DNA from: Pseudomonas japonica
Lineage (GTDB): Bacteria; Pseudomonadota; Gammaproteobacteria; Pseudomonadales; Pseudomonadaceae
Length of the DNA stretch: 64,000 nucleotides
Direction of reading: 5' to 3'
Assembly (NCBI RefSeq): GCF_013522925.1
Contig: NZ_JAAMQU010000009.1
Location: 62,001 to 126,000 of the forward strand
Shown here one piece after another: positions 1 through 8,025 of the stretch. The notes under the pieces were generated by a model. It was given only the letters and a program-made list of their open reading frames with translations. It ran no database searches and was not told the origin of the DNA. The translations under genes and the position numbers were made by a program. How positions within the stretch are numbered: the stretch's first letter is position 1; every line of letters begins with the position of its first letter.

Positions 1-151
1 TTGCCGTATGCCCCGGCAATTGCACCAGGCGCTGCGCAACCGCAGCGGCGGGGAAGTTGGCGTCGCCCAGCACCAACTCATCGCCGTGGCCCATGTCCGC
101 GAGAATCTGCAGTAATTGGCCAGTAAGCAGTGGATCGATGGTTTTCAGCAT
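1..151 (-). CDS. fucU: FucU/RbsD-family sugar mutarotase (N-terminal part, cut by window edge)
   Basis: Reading the minus strand from the ATG at 151 gives a protein beginning MLKTIDPLLTGQLLQ, followed by MGHGDELVLGDANFPA. This is the hallmark N-terminus of the FucU/RbsD family, with the catalytic-site His in MGHGD and the DANFPA segment. The family interconverts sugar anomers (L-fucose for FucU, ribose pyranose/furanose for RbsD), and this start resembles FucU more closely. About 50 of roughly 140-150 residues are inside the window. A good ribosome site (AAGGA) lies 7 bases before the ATG. The gene is 46 bases downstream of the aldo/keto reductase and is the last visible gene of the sugar-uptake operon, where it would supply the anomer used by the dehydrogenase or transporter. 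The exact sugar is inferred. Confidence 0.85.
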   Translation of the reverse strand, partial: MLKTIDPLLTGQLLQILADMGHGDELVLGDANFPAAAVAQRLVQLPGHTA

Positions 152-197
152 GAATCTGTCCTTGTTGTTTTTGAAAACAGTGCATGAGGCGTAACGG

Positions 198-1268
198 CTA
201 CGGCCGGATCAGCCCTTCGGCCGCCAGCGCTTGCCAGAGGGCGTCGGGGATCTCCCGTTCGAACCACTCGACGTTTTGCTGCACCTGCCGCGCGGTCTTG
301 GCCCCGATCACCACACAGGTTGCGGCCGGGTGGCGCAGCGGAAACTGAATGGCAGCAGCCGCTAGCGGTACGTCGAAACTAGTACAAATGGCGCGCAGCC
401 GTTCGGTTTTTTCGATGATGGCGGCCGGCGCGTCGGCGTAGTTGAATTTGTGCCGGCCCGTAGTAGTAGAGGCGAGAATCCCCGAATTGAACACGCCAGC
501 AACTACCACTGCCATGCCGCGGGCCTGGGCCAGCGGCAGGAATTCATCGGCCGCGCCTTGGTCCAGCAGGCTGTAGCGGCCGGCGAGCATCGAGCAATCC
601 AGGTCCGCTTCCTGGAGGGCGTCGCGGATCACCTGCCACTCGTTCACGCCCAGGCCAAAGCCCTTGATGTTCCCCGCAGCGCGTAGCTCTTCCAGCGCAC
701 GGAAGCCCCCGCCCTTGGTCAGCGCGCGCCAGTGATGGGCATGCTGGTCGGCATGGGTGACCTGGCCGATGTCATGCACGTAAAGCAGGTCTGGCGCGGG
801 AATGCCCAGGCGCTGCTGGCTGTCGTCGAAGCTGCGCAGGATGCCGTCGTAGCTGTAGTCAAACACCTCACGAAACGGCAAGCCGTTGAACCAGCCAGGG
901 TCGAGCGGGTTTTTCGGCGCCTCGGGCGGCAGTACCCTTCCGGCGCGCTGAGTGGTCATCAAGCGGCCGACCTTGGTGCTCAACACCCATTTTTCGCCTT
1001 GGCCCCTGCGTTCTTCGCCACCCTCTTCTACCTTGCTCCGCAGCATGTGGCCCACCAGGTGTTCGGAGCGGCCGTTGCCATACATGGGTGCGGTATCGAA
1101 ATAACGAATACCGGCGTCCCAGGCGGCGCCCAGCATTTCCAGGGCGTCATGGGTGCTCACCGGGGCGTATAGCCCGCCCAGCGGCGCGCTGCCTACCCCC
1201 AGCGCCGTCACGCTCAAACCGGTACTGCCAACGGGGCGTAGCCAAGGGGCTTTGTTCTGGCTGGTCAT
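198..1268 (-). CDS. Aldo/keto reductase, L-fucose / D-threo-aldose 1-dehydrogenase type
   Basis: The 356-residue protein carries the AKR catalytic tetrad: D58 in YFDTAPMYG, Y63, K99 in STKVGR and H165 in YVHD. It has the long insert between the K and H strands (about 105-145) seen in bacterial L-fucose dehydrogenase, D-threo-aldose 1-dehydrogenase and pyridoxal 4-dehydrogenase relatives. These NAD(P)-dependent enzymes oxidise the anomeric carbon of a sugar to a lactone. An in-frame upstream start at 1295 exists, but the ATG at 1268 has AAGGA six bases before it and avoids overlapping the permease gene. The neighbouring mutarotase and sugar ABC transporter favour aldose oxidation rather than pyridoxal metabolism. 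The substrate (L-fucose, D-arabinose, L-galactose or similar) cannot be read from the sequence. Confidence 0.82.
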   Translation of the reverse strand: MTSQNKAPWLRPVGSTGLSVTALGVGSAPLGGLYAPVSTHDALEMLGAAWDAGIRYFDTAPMYGNGRSEHLVGHMLRSKVEEGGEERRGQGEKWVLSTKVGRLMTTQRAGRVLPPEAPKNPLDPGWFNGLPFREVFDYSYDGILRSFDDSQQRLGIPAPDLLYVHDIGQVTHADQHAHHWRALTKGGGFRALEELRAAGNIKGFGLGVNEWQVIRDALQEADLDCSMLAGRYSLLDQGAADEFLPLAQARGMAVVVAGVFNSGILASTTTGRHKFNYADAPAAIIEKTERLRAICTSFDVPLAAAAIQFPLRHPAATCVVIGAKTARQVQQNVEWFEREIPDALWQALAAEGLIRP

Positions 1269-1291
1269 AGGGTTTCCTTGTTGTTGGTCGG

Positions 1292-2281
1292 TCAAAGCTC
1301 GGCCCTATTCTTGCGCCGTGCCCGCACCACGATGGCAACGCCGACCAGCAGGATCAAACCCCGCACGATCTGGCGTTGGGAGTCAGTCCAGCCCAGCAGC
1401 GCCGAACCGCTTAGCAGCGCAGTCAACAGCAGCACGGCGGTGAGGGTACCGATCACATTCGGTTTGCCCAGCTTCAAGGCCATGCCGCCCAACAGCACGG
1501 CGGTCAGGCCATCCAGGAAGTACGAGGCGCCAATATAGGGCTGGCCGGAAGACAGGTTGGCCGCCAGCAGAATACCGGCCACCGCCGAGAGCACGCCGGA
1601 GAGGATATACAGCAGGAACAGGATGCGATTGGCCGGCACGCCCGCCTCGATCACGGCAGCGCGGTTCTGCTCCATGGCATAGAGGTAATGGCCGAAGGTA
1701 AGGTGTTCCTGAACGTAGTAGGCCAGCCCGTACAGCACCAGCACAATAATCGCCAACAGCGGCACCATGCCAAGGTTGGCGTTCACCAGGGCGCCAACGA
1801 AGCCAGTATTGGAAAGGGAAATCGAGGTACCCAAGCCAATGGCCGCGGCGATCGAACCGGCCAGCCCGCCCGTGGCGATGGTAATCACCAGGGCCGGCAA
1901 CCGCAGCAGGGCTACCAGCGCTCCGTTGATCAGGCCAAACACCACACCCGCGCCAATGCCCAGCGCCACGGCTTCCGGCCAACCGAAACCCGCTTTCACC
2001 AGCCCGGCCACCAGCATGTTCGCCAATGCCGCCACTGACATGAAGCTCACGTCGATTTCGCCTGCGGCGATGATCCAGGTCACCCCCAGGAACATGATCG
2101 CGCCGATGCTCGCCGAGCGCAGCATGTCGGTGATGTTCCCTTCGCTGGCAAAACTTGGCCGCAGCCAGGCGAAGGTCACGAGCGTGGCGGCGAGCAATAC
2201 GAACAGCCCGTAGCCAACCAGCGACCTGCGCAGGTCCACGCGCTGGCGTTGGGTTTTCAAGGGTTGGGTCATGACTGTCAT
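1292..2281 (-). CDS. Sugar ABC transporter permease, RbsC/AraH family (second permease)
   Basis: A hydrophobic protein of 329 residues with 8-10 probable membrane segments and the BPD_transp_2 character of ribose/xylose-type permeases. It includes the conserved GEIDVSF-like loop near residue 75 (ITWIIAAGEIDVSFMS context) and a glycine-rich C-terminal half. An open frame continues upstream to 2620, but that stretch is out-of-frame translation of the previous gene. The ATG at 2281 overlaps the stop of that gene by ATGA, with GGGAG upstream, so translational coupling is likely. It pairs with the permease at 2278-3276 to form a heterodimeric inner-membrane channel for the operon's sugar transporter. 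Confidence 0.88.
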   Translation of the reverse strand: MTVMTQPLKTQRQRVDLRRSLVGYGLFVLLAATLVTFAWLRPSFASEGNITDMLRSASIGAIMFLGVTWIIAAGEIDVSFMSVAALANMLVAGLVKAGFGWPEAVALGIGAGVVFGLINGALVALLRLPALVITIATGGLAGSIAAAIGLGTSISLSNTGFVGALVNANLGMVPLLAIIVLVLYGLAYYVQEHLTFGHYLYAMEQNRAAVIEAGVPANRILFLLYILSGVLSAVAGILLAANLSSGQPYIGASYFLDGLTAVLLGGMALKLGKPNVIGTLTAVLLLTALLSGSALLGWTDSQRQIVRGLILLVGVAIVVRARRKNRAEL

Positions 2282-3276
2282 GCGCGTACCGCTCCCCGCG
2301 AAGTGTTCGATCCGCCGATCACTCCGCGCAGCATGGCTGTGACCTTGGGATCGAAGGCTGCGATGGCGCCGATCAGCACGGTGCTGACGATGGCATCGCT
2401 GTAGAAATATGGGATAGCCATCAGGGTGAAGCCATTTAGCATTGCCGACATCAGTAAAGTGCCCGCCAGGGTCGCTGGAACCGAGGGCCGGCCAAACAGC
2501 GCCGCGCCCAGGTACACCGCCGCGAAGGCCGGCATCAACAACTGGTTGCCGGCACTCACGTTGGCCGCCCCGGATGAGGCCACCAGCAGCACAATGGCCG
2601 TGCAAGCGAAGGCGCCACAAATGGCAAACGCCGCCAGCACATAGCGGCGGGTGCGTACGCCAGAGAAATGCGCCGACAATGGGTTCTGCCCCGTAGCGTA
2701 GAACGAGCGGCCGAACCGCGAGGCATGCAGCACGATGGCGGCGACGATCGCGGCGGCAAACAGGATGAACACGGGCATGTCCAGACCCAGCAACCTGGAA
2801 TCGTTGAGGTCGAGAATCCCGGACATGAAGAAGTTTTCCGAGATCGAACTGCCGTTGCTGTAGAGGTAGGACAAGCCCAGGGCCACCCCGCCCGTGGCGA
2901 TGGTGGTGACGATATCGGGCAACCGGAAGCGCGACACCGCCAGGCCATTGATCACGCCCACCATGAACCCCACGCCCACCCCACCGGCAATGGAAAACGC
3001 CAGGCCGTGGCCGCCGGCAATCAGGTAGCCCATGGTCATCGCGCCCAGCGACGCAACACCCGGGAACGACAAGTCAAAATGGCGCACCACAATCACGAAC
3101 GTCAGCCCAAGTGCCGCAAGCCCCTGCACGGACATATGCCGCAGCAGCGCATGCAGGTTGCCGCTGCTGGTGTAAGCGGGCACAAACCAGGTGAACGCGC
3201 CGCCAACCGCAGCCAGCAGAATCACGAACGCCAGGCAGCGGAAAAAGACCGGTGAGCGATTGAGCAGATTTTTCAT
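2278..3276 (-). CDS. Sugar ABC transporter permease, RbsC/AraH family (first permease)
   Basis: The 332-residue integral membrane protein has an N-terminal anchor around residues 12-32 and at least eight more hydrophobic segments. It carries the RbsC-family signature loop VVRHFDLSFPGV near residue 63, the counterpart of the GGIDLSVG motif, here degenerate. It overlaps the ATPase gene upstream by four bases (ATGA) and the second permease downstream in the same way, so the three are co-translated. Two distinct permeases, rather than a homodimer from one gene, are seen in several CUT2-class sugar transporters. The GGID-to-VRHFD change may matter for substrate choice but is only an observation. 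Confidence 0.88.
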   Translation of the reverse strand: MKNLLNRSPVFFRCLAFVILLAAVGGAFTWFVPAYTSSGNLHALLRHMSVQGLAALGLTFVIVVRHFDLSFPGVASLGAMTMGYLIAGGHGLAFSIAGGVGVGFMVGVINGLAVSRFRLPDIVTTIATGGVALGLSYLYSNGSSISENFFMSGILDLNDSRLLGLDMPVFILFAAAIVAAIVLHASRFGRSFYATGQNPLSAHFSGVRTRRYVLAAFAICGAFACTAIVLLVASSGAANVSAGNQLLMPAFAAVYLGAALFGRPSVPATLAGTLLMSAMLNGFTLMAIPYFYSDAIVSTVLIGAIAAFDPKVTAMLRGVIGGSNTSRGAVRA

Positions 3277-4784
3277 GATGCACGACTCCCCATGATACCG
3301 GCGGCCATCAGCTGGTCCCGACTGGCCGCCGGCGCCGAGAGGGAAACGGGGTTGCCCCGGTACAGGGCCAGGGTGCGATCCGCGACGCCATGGACCTCAT
3401 CGCAATCGGAGGAAATAACCAGCACCGCGGCGTTCTCGCTCAGCTCGCGCATCAGCGCGTAAAGCTTGGCGCGAGCGCCGATATCCACTCCAACCGTAGG
3501 CTCCACGAAGATGTACACCTGGGCGCTGCGAAACAGCCCTTTGGCAATCACCACCTTTTGCTGGTTGCCGCCGCTGAAGGCACTGACAGGGCGGTCCAGC
3601 TTCATAGGCTGCAAGCCAACTTTTTCGGCAAGATCGCCGGCCAGCCTGCGGTTTTTGCCAAAGCGCAGCAGCCCACCCAGCGAAGACGCCTTGTCCAGGT
3701 GCGCCAGCGTGGTGTTGAAGGTGACGTCTTCGGTCATGGTCAAGCCTTCGGTGCGGCGGTCGCCCGGCACCAGGAACATGCCCCGGTTCAAGGCGTCATG
3801 AGGGCCCTTCAATTGCACGGCTTGCCCGGCAAGGGTCATGTGCCCCGCGTCGGGGCGAATTACCCCGAACAGCGCTTTGGAGAGTTCGTCCGCGCCCGAG
3901 CCAATCAACCCGAAAATCCCGACGATTTCGCCTTCGCGCACCTCGAAACTAACGTTATTGAAGTGGCTGCGCTTGCTCAGCCCCTCAACGTGCAGCAAAA
4001 CCTTGCCGTCGCTGCGGCCCGTGCGCTCGGGGTAAATGTCCCCGGGTTTTTCATCGAGCATCAGCTCGGGTATGGACACACCCAGGCGATCCACATCGGC
4101 CACGGCATGGGTGCCCACATTGCGCCCGCCCCGGAATACCGTGAAGCGGTCGGCGATCTGGAACACTTCTTCCAGGCGGTGGGTGATGTAGATAATCGCA
4201 ATACCGGCGGCTTGAAGGGTGCGCATCAGCTGGAACAGCGAGGCCTTTTCCCGTTCGGTGAGGGTTGAGGTCGGCTCATCGAGAATCAGGATGCGGATGT
4301 CGTCCCGGCGCAAGGCATGAAGGATCGCAATGATTTCCCGATCCACCGCCGCCATCTCCCCCACGCGCTGGTCCAGGTCCACTTCGATCGGGAAGCGCTT
4401 GAGCAGCTTCTGCGCGGCGCCGCGCAATGCCTTGCGGTCGATCCGGCCAAACAGGTTGGGGCGGTGCGCCTCTTCGCCGAGGAAGATGTTCTGCACGCCA
4501 GTGAAGTCATCCACCAGTTCCGGATGCTGTTGCACCGAGGCGATGCCGCAGGCAATGGCGGCCGCGGGGCTGCCCAGGTCAACGGGCTCGCCGGCAATCT
4601 CGATAACCCCGGCATCCTTCGAGTAAACCCCGGAGAGGATCTTGATCAGGGTTGACTTGCCCGCGCCGTTCACGCCCAGCAGCGCGTGAATTTCACCCGC
4701 TTCCACCGCAAAGTCGACGGCATCCAGCGCCTTCACAACACCGAAGCGCTTTTCGATCTTGCGCATGTTCAATACGGTCGCCAT
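3273..4784 (-). CDS. Sugar ABC transporter ATP-binding protein, RbsA/XylG-type double NBD
   Basis: 503 residues with two fused nucleotide-binding domains, as in RbsA. The first has a canonical Walker A (GVNGAGKST, near residue 39) and Walker B (ILILDEPTSTL), but a degenerate signature region (VGEMAAVDREI). The second has an altered Walker A (GLIGSGADEL), a good signature (FSGGNQQKVVIAKGL) and Walker B YIFVEPTVGVD. One regular and one degenerate site is typical of the CUT2 family. I start it at the ATG at 4784, preceded by AGGTAA, because the longer frame to 4844 adds 20 residues of non-family sequence. It energises the two permeases encoded just downstream. Confidence 0.9.
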   Translation of the reverse strand: MATVLNMRKIEKRFGVVKALDAVDFAVEAGEIHALLGVNGAGKSTLIKILSGVYSKDAGVIEIAGEPVDLGSPAAAIACGIASVQQHPELVDDFTGVQNIFLGEEAHRPNLFGRIDRKALRGAAQKLLKRFPIEVDLDQRVGEMAAVDREIIAILHALRRDDIRILILDEPTSTLTEREKASLFQLMRTLQAAGIAIIYITHRLEEVFQIADRFTVFRGGRNVGTHAVADVDRLGVSIPELMLDEKPGDIYPERTGRSDGKVLLHVEGLSKRSHFNNVSFEVREGEIVGIFGLIGSGADELSKALFGVIRPDAGHMTLAGQAVQLKGPHDALNRGMFLVPGDRRTEGLTMTEDVTFNTTLAHLDKASSLGGLLRFGKNRRLAGDLAEKVGLQPMKLDRPVSAFSGGNQQKVVIAKGLFRSAQVYIFVEPTVGVDIGARAKLYALMRELSENAAVLVISSDCDEVHGVADRTLALYRGNPVSLSAPAASRDQLMAAGIMGSRAS

Positions 4785-4863
4785 GTTCTTACCTGCGCGT
4801 CTGTCATTATTGTTATCGAGCCGTACGCAGACGCCCAACAGCACACTGCGCTGCTGCGGGCCC

Positions 4864-5904
4864 CTACAGAACGCGCTGCCAGCCGACCTTCTGCGCTTCG
4901 CCTGGCTTGTCGTAATCGTCCGGGAGCGTCGCCAGGTCCTTCAGGCTGTCCTGGGTAACGGCGTAACTGGGGGTGATCACGAAACGCGGCGCCGGGCGCC
5001 CGGCGATCACCTCGTGGGCGTAGAACGCATTCATGTAAGCCATTTCATAGAAGCTCTGCGCCACGGTCAGCGCGAAGGGCGAGCCGGCCTTGATGTACTC
5101 GAAGGATTGGCGGCCGCCGTCAATGCCGGTGATGAACACCTTGCGCCCGGCGGCGCGGATCGCCAGGGTGCCTTCCGAGGCCGCGCCATCCCACGCGCAC
5201 CAGATAGCGTCCAGGTCGGGGTTGGCGGTGAGGATGTTATCCACCACCTGGCGCGGGGTGGTAGAGCCACCCAGGGCAAAGGCGATCTCCGAAACCACCT
5301 TGATGTCGGGGCTACGGATGAACACCGACTTGGCCCCTAGCGTGCGCTGGTCCCAGGACTCGTTGGACGGCAGGCTCACGATGGCAACGTTACCCTTGCC
5401 GTTCAGCCGTTTGACGATGTAGTCCGCGGTATAGGCGCCCAGCCCGAAGTTGTTGGACATGGCCGTGGACGTCACTGTGGTGTTGGGCACATAGCTGTCG
5501 CCGCAGAAGATCGGGATGCCCGACGCCACTGCCGCTTGCACCGCCGGGGAAATCGCGGCGGCGTCAGCAGGGGTAATAAAGATCGCGTCGGGCTTGGAGG
5601 CCACGAACGCCGCGATCTGGTCCGCCTGCTTTTTGATGTCGTAGTTGGCATCGGCGATGGTCAGCGTACCGCCCAACAGCGCAATCGCATCCTTGTAGCC
5701 GGTGACAATGTGCCGCCCGGACTCCCACACCGTCCAGCCAAGGGACGCGCAGAAGCGCATGTCCTTGCCGAATGCCATACCAGGGCGGCCTAGTGCCGCA
5801 GCCACCGCCAGCAACGCGCCAGCGCCCAACACCCCACGACGGCTGAGCTTGAGGTTTGCCAGGAAAACATCTTGTTTTTGTTTTTCGTCATCACTCACAG
5901 ACAT
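4864..5904 (-). CDS. Sugar ABC transporter periplasmic substrate-binding protein with Tat-type signal
   Basis: A 346-residue type-I periplasmic-binding protein (Peripla_BP_4 / RbsB-like). Signs are the repeated loop KKQADQIAAFVASKPDAIFITPADAAA and the FITGIDGG hinge region late in the protein. The N-terminus is unusual for this family: a long polar stretch, SRRGVL at residues 21-26, then a hydrophobic run ending AFGKD. This looks like a twin-arginine leader rather than a Sec leader. The ATG at 5904 has GAGGG seven bases upstream; a GTG at 5907 is also possible. It is 62 bases after the iron-ADH gene and 79 bases before the ATPase gene, and should determine the transporter's specificity. The ligand is unknown. 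Confidence 0.87.
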   Translation of the reverse strand: MSVSDDEKQKQDVFLANLKLSRRGVLGAGALLAVAAALGRPGMAFGKDMRFCASLGWTVWESGRHIVTGYKDAIALLGGTLTIADANYDIKKQADQIAAFVASKPDAIFITPADAAAISPAVQAAVASGIPIFCGDSYVPNTTVTSTAMSNNFGLGAYTADYIVKRLNGKGNVAIVSLPSNESWDQRTLGAKSVFIRSPDIKVVSEIAFALGGSTTPRQVVDNILTANPDLDAIWCAWDGAASEGTLAIRAAGRKVFITGIDGGRQSFEYIKAGSPFALTVAQSFYEMAYMNAFYAHEVIAGRPAPRFVITPSYAVTQDSLKDLATLPDDYDKPGEAQKVGWQRVL

Positions 5905-5966
5905 CACGCAGCCCTCTTCTTGTTATCTGGCCGGGCCGGCACGGCCCGTTCCAACGCTGTTCGAAC

Positions 5967-7079
5967 TCAGCGCGACTCGCGCAGTATTTCCAGGTATTGC
6001 GCCTCGGTCGCCAGGCGCGGGTTGGTGGCATGGCAGTGATCCTTGAGGGCCTCGCCTGCAATCTTGCGCATCATTTCCTCCGTCACCCCCATGGCCTCCA
6101 GGCCCGCCGGCAGGCCGATATCCCGGTTCAGTCGGGCAATCACTTCATCTGGCGCGCCGCCGAGAATGCCCGCCAGCACGTCCCATTTGGCGCCGATGGC
6201 GGGCCGGTTGAAACGCAGCACCGCAGGCAGCAGCACGGCATTGAGCGTGCCATGGTGCAGGTTGGGTTCACGGATTGCGCCCAGTGGGTGGGTCAAGGCA
6301 TGCACGGCGCCCAGGCCTTTCTGGAAGGCCATGGCGCCTTCGAGCGCCGCCATCATCATGTTCCAACGCGCCTGCTTGTTGCCGCCGTCGGCCACTGCCT
6401 CGCGAATGGCCGGGAAGCCACGGCGCAGGCCGTCCAGCGCAATGGCCTCGGCGGGCGGATTGATGGACGGCGCCATGTAGGTTTCCAGGCAGTGAGCCAG
6501 CGCGTCCATGCCGGTGGCGGCAGTGAGCAAGGGCGGCAGGCCGTAGGTGAGCTCCGGGTCGCACAACGCAATGCTGGGCAGCATGTGCGCGCTAAGTATC
6601 CCCAGCTTGCGCCCCTCGGCGGTCACGATCACCGCTGCCCGGCCCACTTCCGAACCCGTGCCGGCCGTGGTGGGAATGGCGATCAATGGGCAAATCCGCC
6701 CGTGGATCCGCCCCACGCCGCCCGCCACGGCGGTGTATTGGTCCAGCGGGCCAGGGTGGCCAGACAGTAAGCGCACGGCCTTGGCCAGGTCGATGGAAGA
6801 ACCGCCACCTAAGCCGATTACGCTGTCGCAATCGCCCTCGCGATACATCGCATACGCCGCGGTCACGGCTTCTTCGGTGGGGTTGGGCGGGGTGCCGTCG
6901 AACACCGCCAACGGCTCGGGGAACAACGCCAGCACCTTGGCAACCAGGCCGGTGGCGACCAGCCCACGATCGGTCGCGATCAACGGGCGCTTGCCACCCA
7001 GCTCCCCCAATAGCGCCGGCAGGCGATTGATAGCGCCTTCGTCGAATTCGATACGGGTGACGTAGTTGATCGTTGGCAT
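5967..7079 (-). CDS. Iron-containing (group III) alcohol dehydrogenase
   Basis: 370 residues with the two family halves. The NAD(P) region has GLGGGSSIDLAKA (residues 89-101) and PTTAGTGSEV (136-145). The metal centre can be aligned to FucO-type enzymes as D192 and H196 (GMDALAH), H260 (GAVHALTHP) and H276 (NLHHG). Such enzymes interconvert alcohols and aldehydes or ketones, for example lactaldehyde, 4-hydroxybutyrate or maleylacetate. It is the first gene of the minus-strand operon, with GAGGGAG upstream of the ATG, divergent from the GntR gene across an AT-rich 247-base region. In a fucose-like pathway it could reduce lactaldehyde or oxidise a polyol, but neither is shown. Confidence 0.88.
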   Translation of the reverse strand: MPTINYVTRIEFDEGAINRLPALLGELGGKRPLIATDRGLVATGLVAKVLALFPEPLAVFDGTPPNPTEEAVTAAYAMYREGDCDSVIGLGGGSSIDLAKAVRLLSGHPGPLDQYTAVAGGVGRIHGRICPLIAIPTTAGTGSEVGRAAVIVTAEGRKLGILSAHMLPSIALCDPELTYGLPPLLTAATGMDALAHCLETYMAPSINPPAEAIALDGLRRGFPAIREAVADGGNKQARWNMMMAALEGAMAFQKGLGAVHALTHPLGAIREPNLHHGTLNAVLLPAVLRFNRPAIGAKWDVLAGILGGAPDEVIARLNRDIGLPAGLEAMGVTEEMMRKIAGEALKDHCHATNPRLATEAQYLEILRESR

Positions 7080-7225
7080 ACGGCGGACTCCCTCATCAGG
7101 GCCATCTACGCCTTCCGCGATACTGAGCGCGGAGCGTGCCCGGCCTCGTTCTTGTTTTCGTTATGGCCCATAGGGATGGGTTGTCGCGGGTCGAAGGGCG
7201 CTGTAAATATCCCTTGTGCCGCCAA

Positions 7226-7244
7226 CTAATATATGAGTTATTAG
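7226..7244. promoter_or_regulatory. Candidate operator in the divergent promoter region (inverted repeat CTAATA-N7-TATTAG)
   Basis: The 247-base gap 7080-7326 separates the iron-ADH operon from the GntR operon and is clearly AT-rich between about 7225 and 7325. It contains a perfect inverted repeat, CTAATA at 7226-7231 and TATTAG at 7239-7244, separated by seven bases. A second small palindrome, ATAATTAT, lies at 7281-7288. A symmetric site between divergent operons next to a FadR-type GntR gene is a natural candidate for its operator. Binding is inferred. Confidence 0.4.
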
Positions 7245-7326
7245 AGACAGACCACCAATCACGTGTCAACGTAAATTGAAATAATTATATAAATGCCTGA
7301 TTTATAGAGAATTAACGGTAAATCGC

Positions 7327-8025
7327 ATGAATGGCAGACGAATTCCAAAGGCTGAACAGATATATCTTTCCCTGCGCCAGGCCATTGTTCATCTGGACAT
7401 GCCACCGGGTGCGGTGATCTCCGAGAAGGACCTGTGCGAGAGCTTCAACGTGTCTCGCACGCCGCTTCGCGAAGCGCTGCAGCGGCTGGCCGACGAGGAC
7501 CTGGTGGAGATATTCCCGCACTCGGGCACATACGTAAGCCGCATCTCGTTCAAGGTGGCGCAGGAGGGTTTCATCATTCGCCGGGCACTGGAAATCGAAA
7601 GCGCGCGCAGCGCCGCCCGGCAGATTACTGACCAGGGCATCGTCGATTTGAAACTGATCATCGATGACATGCGGGTGATCCTGGAGCGCAACACGCTCAA
7701 CCAGTACATCGATGTGGACGACGCTTTTCATAATGCAATCGCCAGCAGCAGCGGCTACCCGCGCATCGGCAAATTCATTGCGCTGGCCAAGGTGCACCTG
7801 GACCGCATGCGCCAGTTGAGCGCCCCGGTGCCGGGGCACCTGGCGATGGTCACCGACCAGCACGAAGCCATTTATCACGCGCTGAAGAACCACAGCCCGG
7901 ATCAGGCAGAACTGGCGATGCGGATTCATCTGGATTCCTCCTTCGCGGTCATGGCCGGCCTGTACGAGGAGAAAATCAGCCTGTTCCAAGACGATGTCCC
8001 TAAAACAAAACGAGAGCTCATATGA
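7327..8025 (+). CDS. GntR-family transcriptional regulator, FadR (FCD) subfamily
   Basis: 232 residues. A winged helix-turn-helix occupies about 1-75, with the recognition segment SEKDLCESFNVSRTPLREALQRLADEDLVE, here split for reference as LCESFNVSRTPLREAL plus the wing GTYVSRI. An all-helical FCD effector domain (85-225) has the putative metal/ligand residues D and H in DDAFHNAIA, H in TDQHEAIYHAL and H in MRIHLDSS. The FadR subgroup often senses carboxylate or sugar-acid effectors. The stop overlaps the start of the UxaA-family dehydratase by ATGA, so regulator and enzyme are coupled. It probably controls both divergent operons, with a sugar-acid intermediate as inducer (inference). Confidence 0.88.
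   Translation: MNGRRIPKAEQIYLSLRQAIVHLDMPPGAVISEKDLCESFNVSRTPLREALQRLADEDLVEIFPHSGTYVSRISFKVAQEGFIIRRALEIESARSAARQITDQGIVDLKLIIDDMRVILERNTLNQYIDVDDAFHNAIASSSGYPRIGKFIALAKVHLDRMRQLSAPVPGHLAMVTDQHEAIYHALKNHSPDQAELAMRIHLDSSFAVMAGLYEEKISLFQDDVPKTKRELI

Noticed and set aside
3390..4268. 292-codon plus-strand frame opposite the RbsA-type ATPase
   Set aside because: It is antisense to conserved Walker and signature motifs; no independent evidence.
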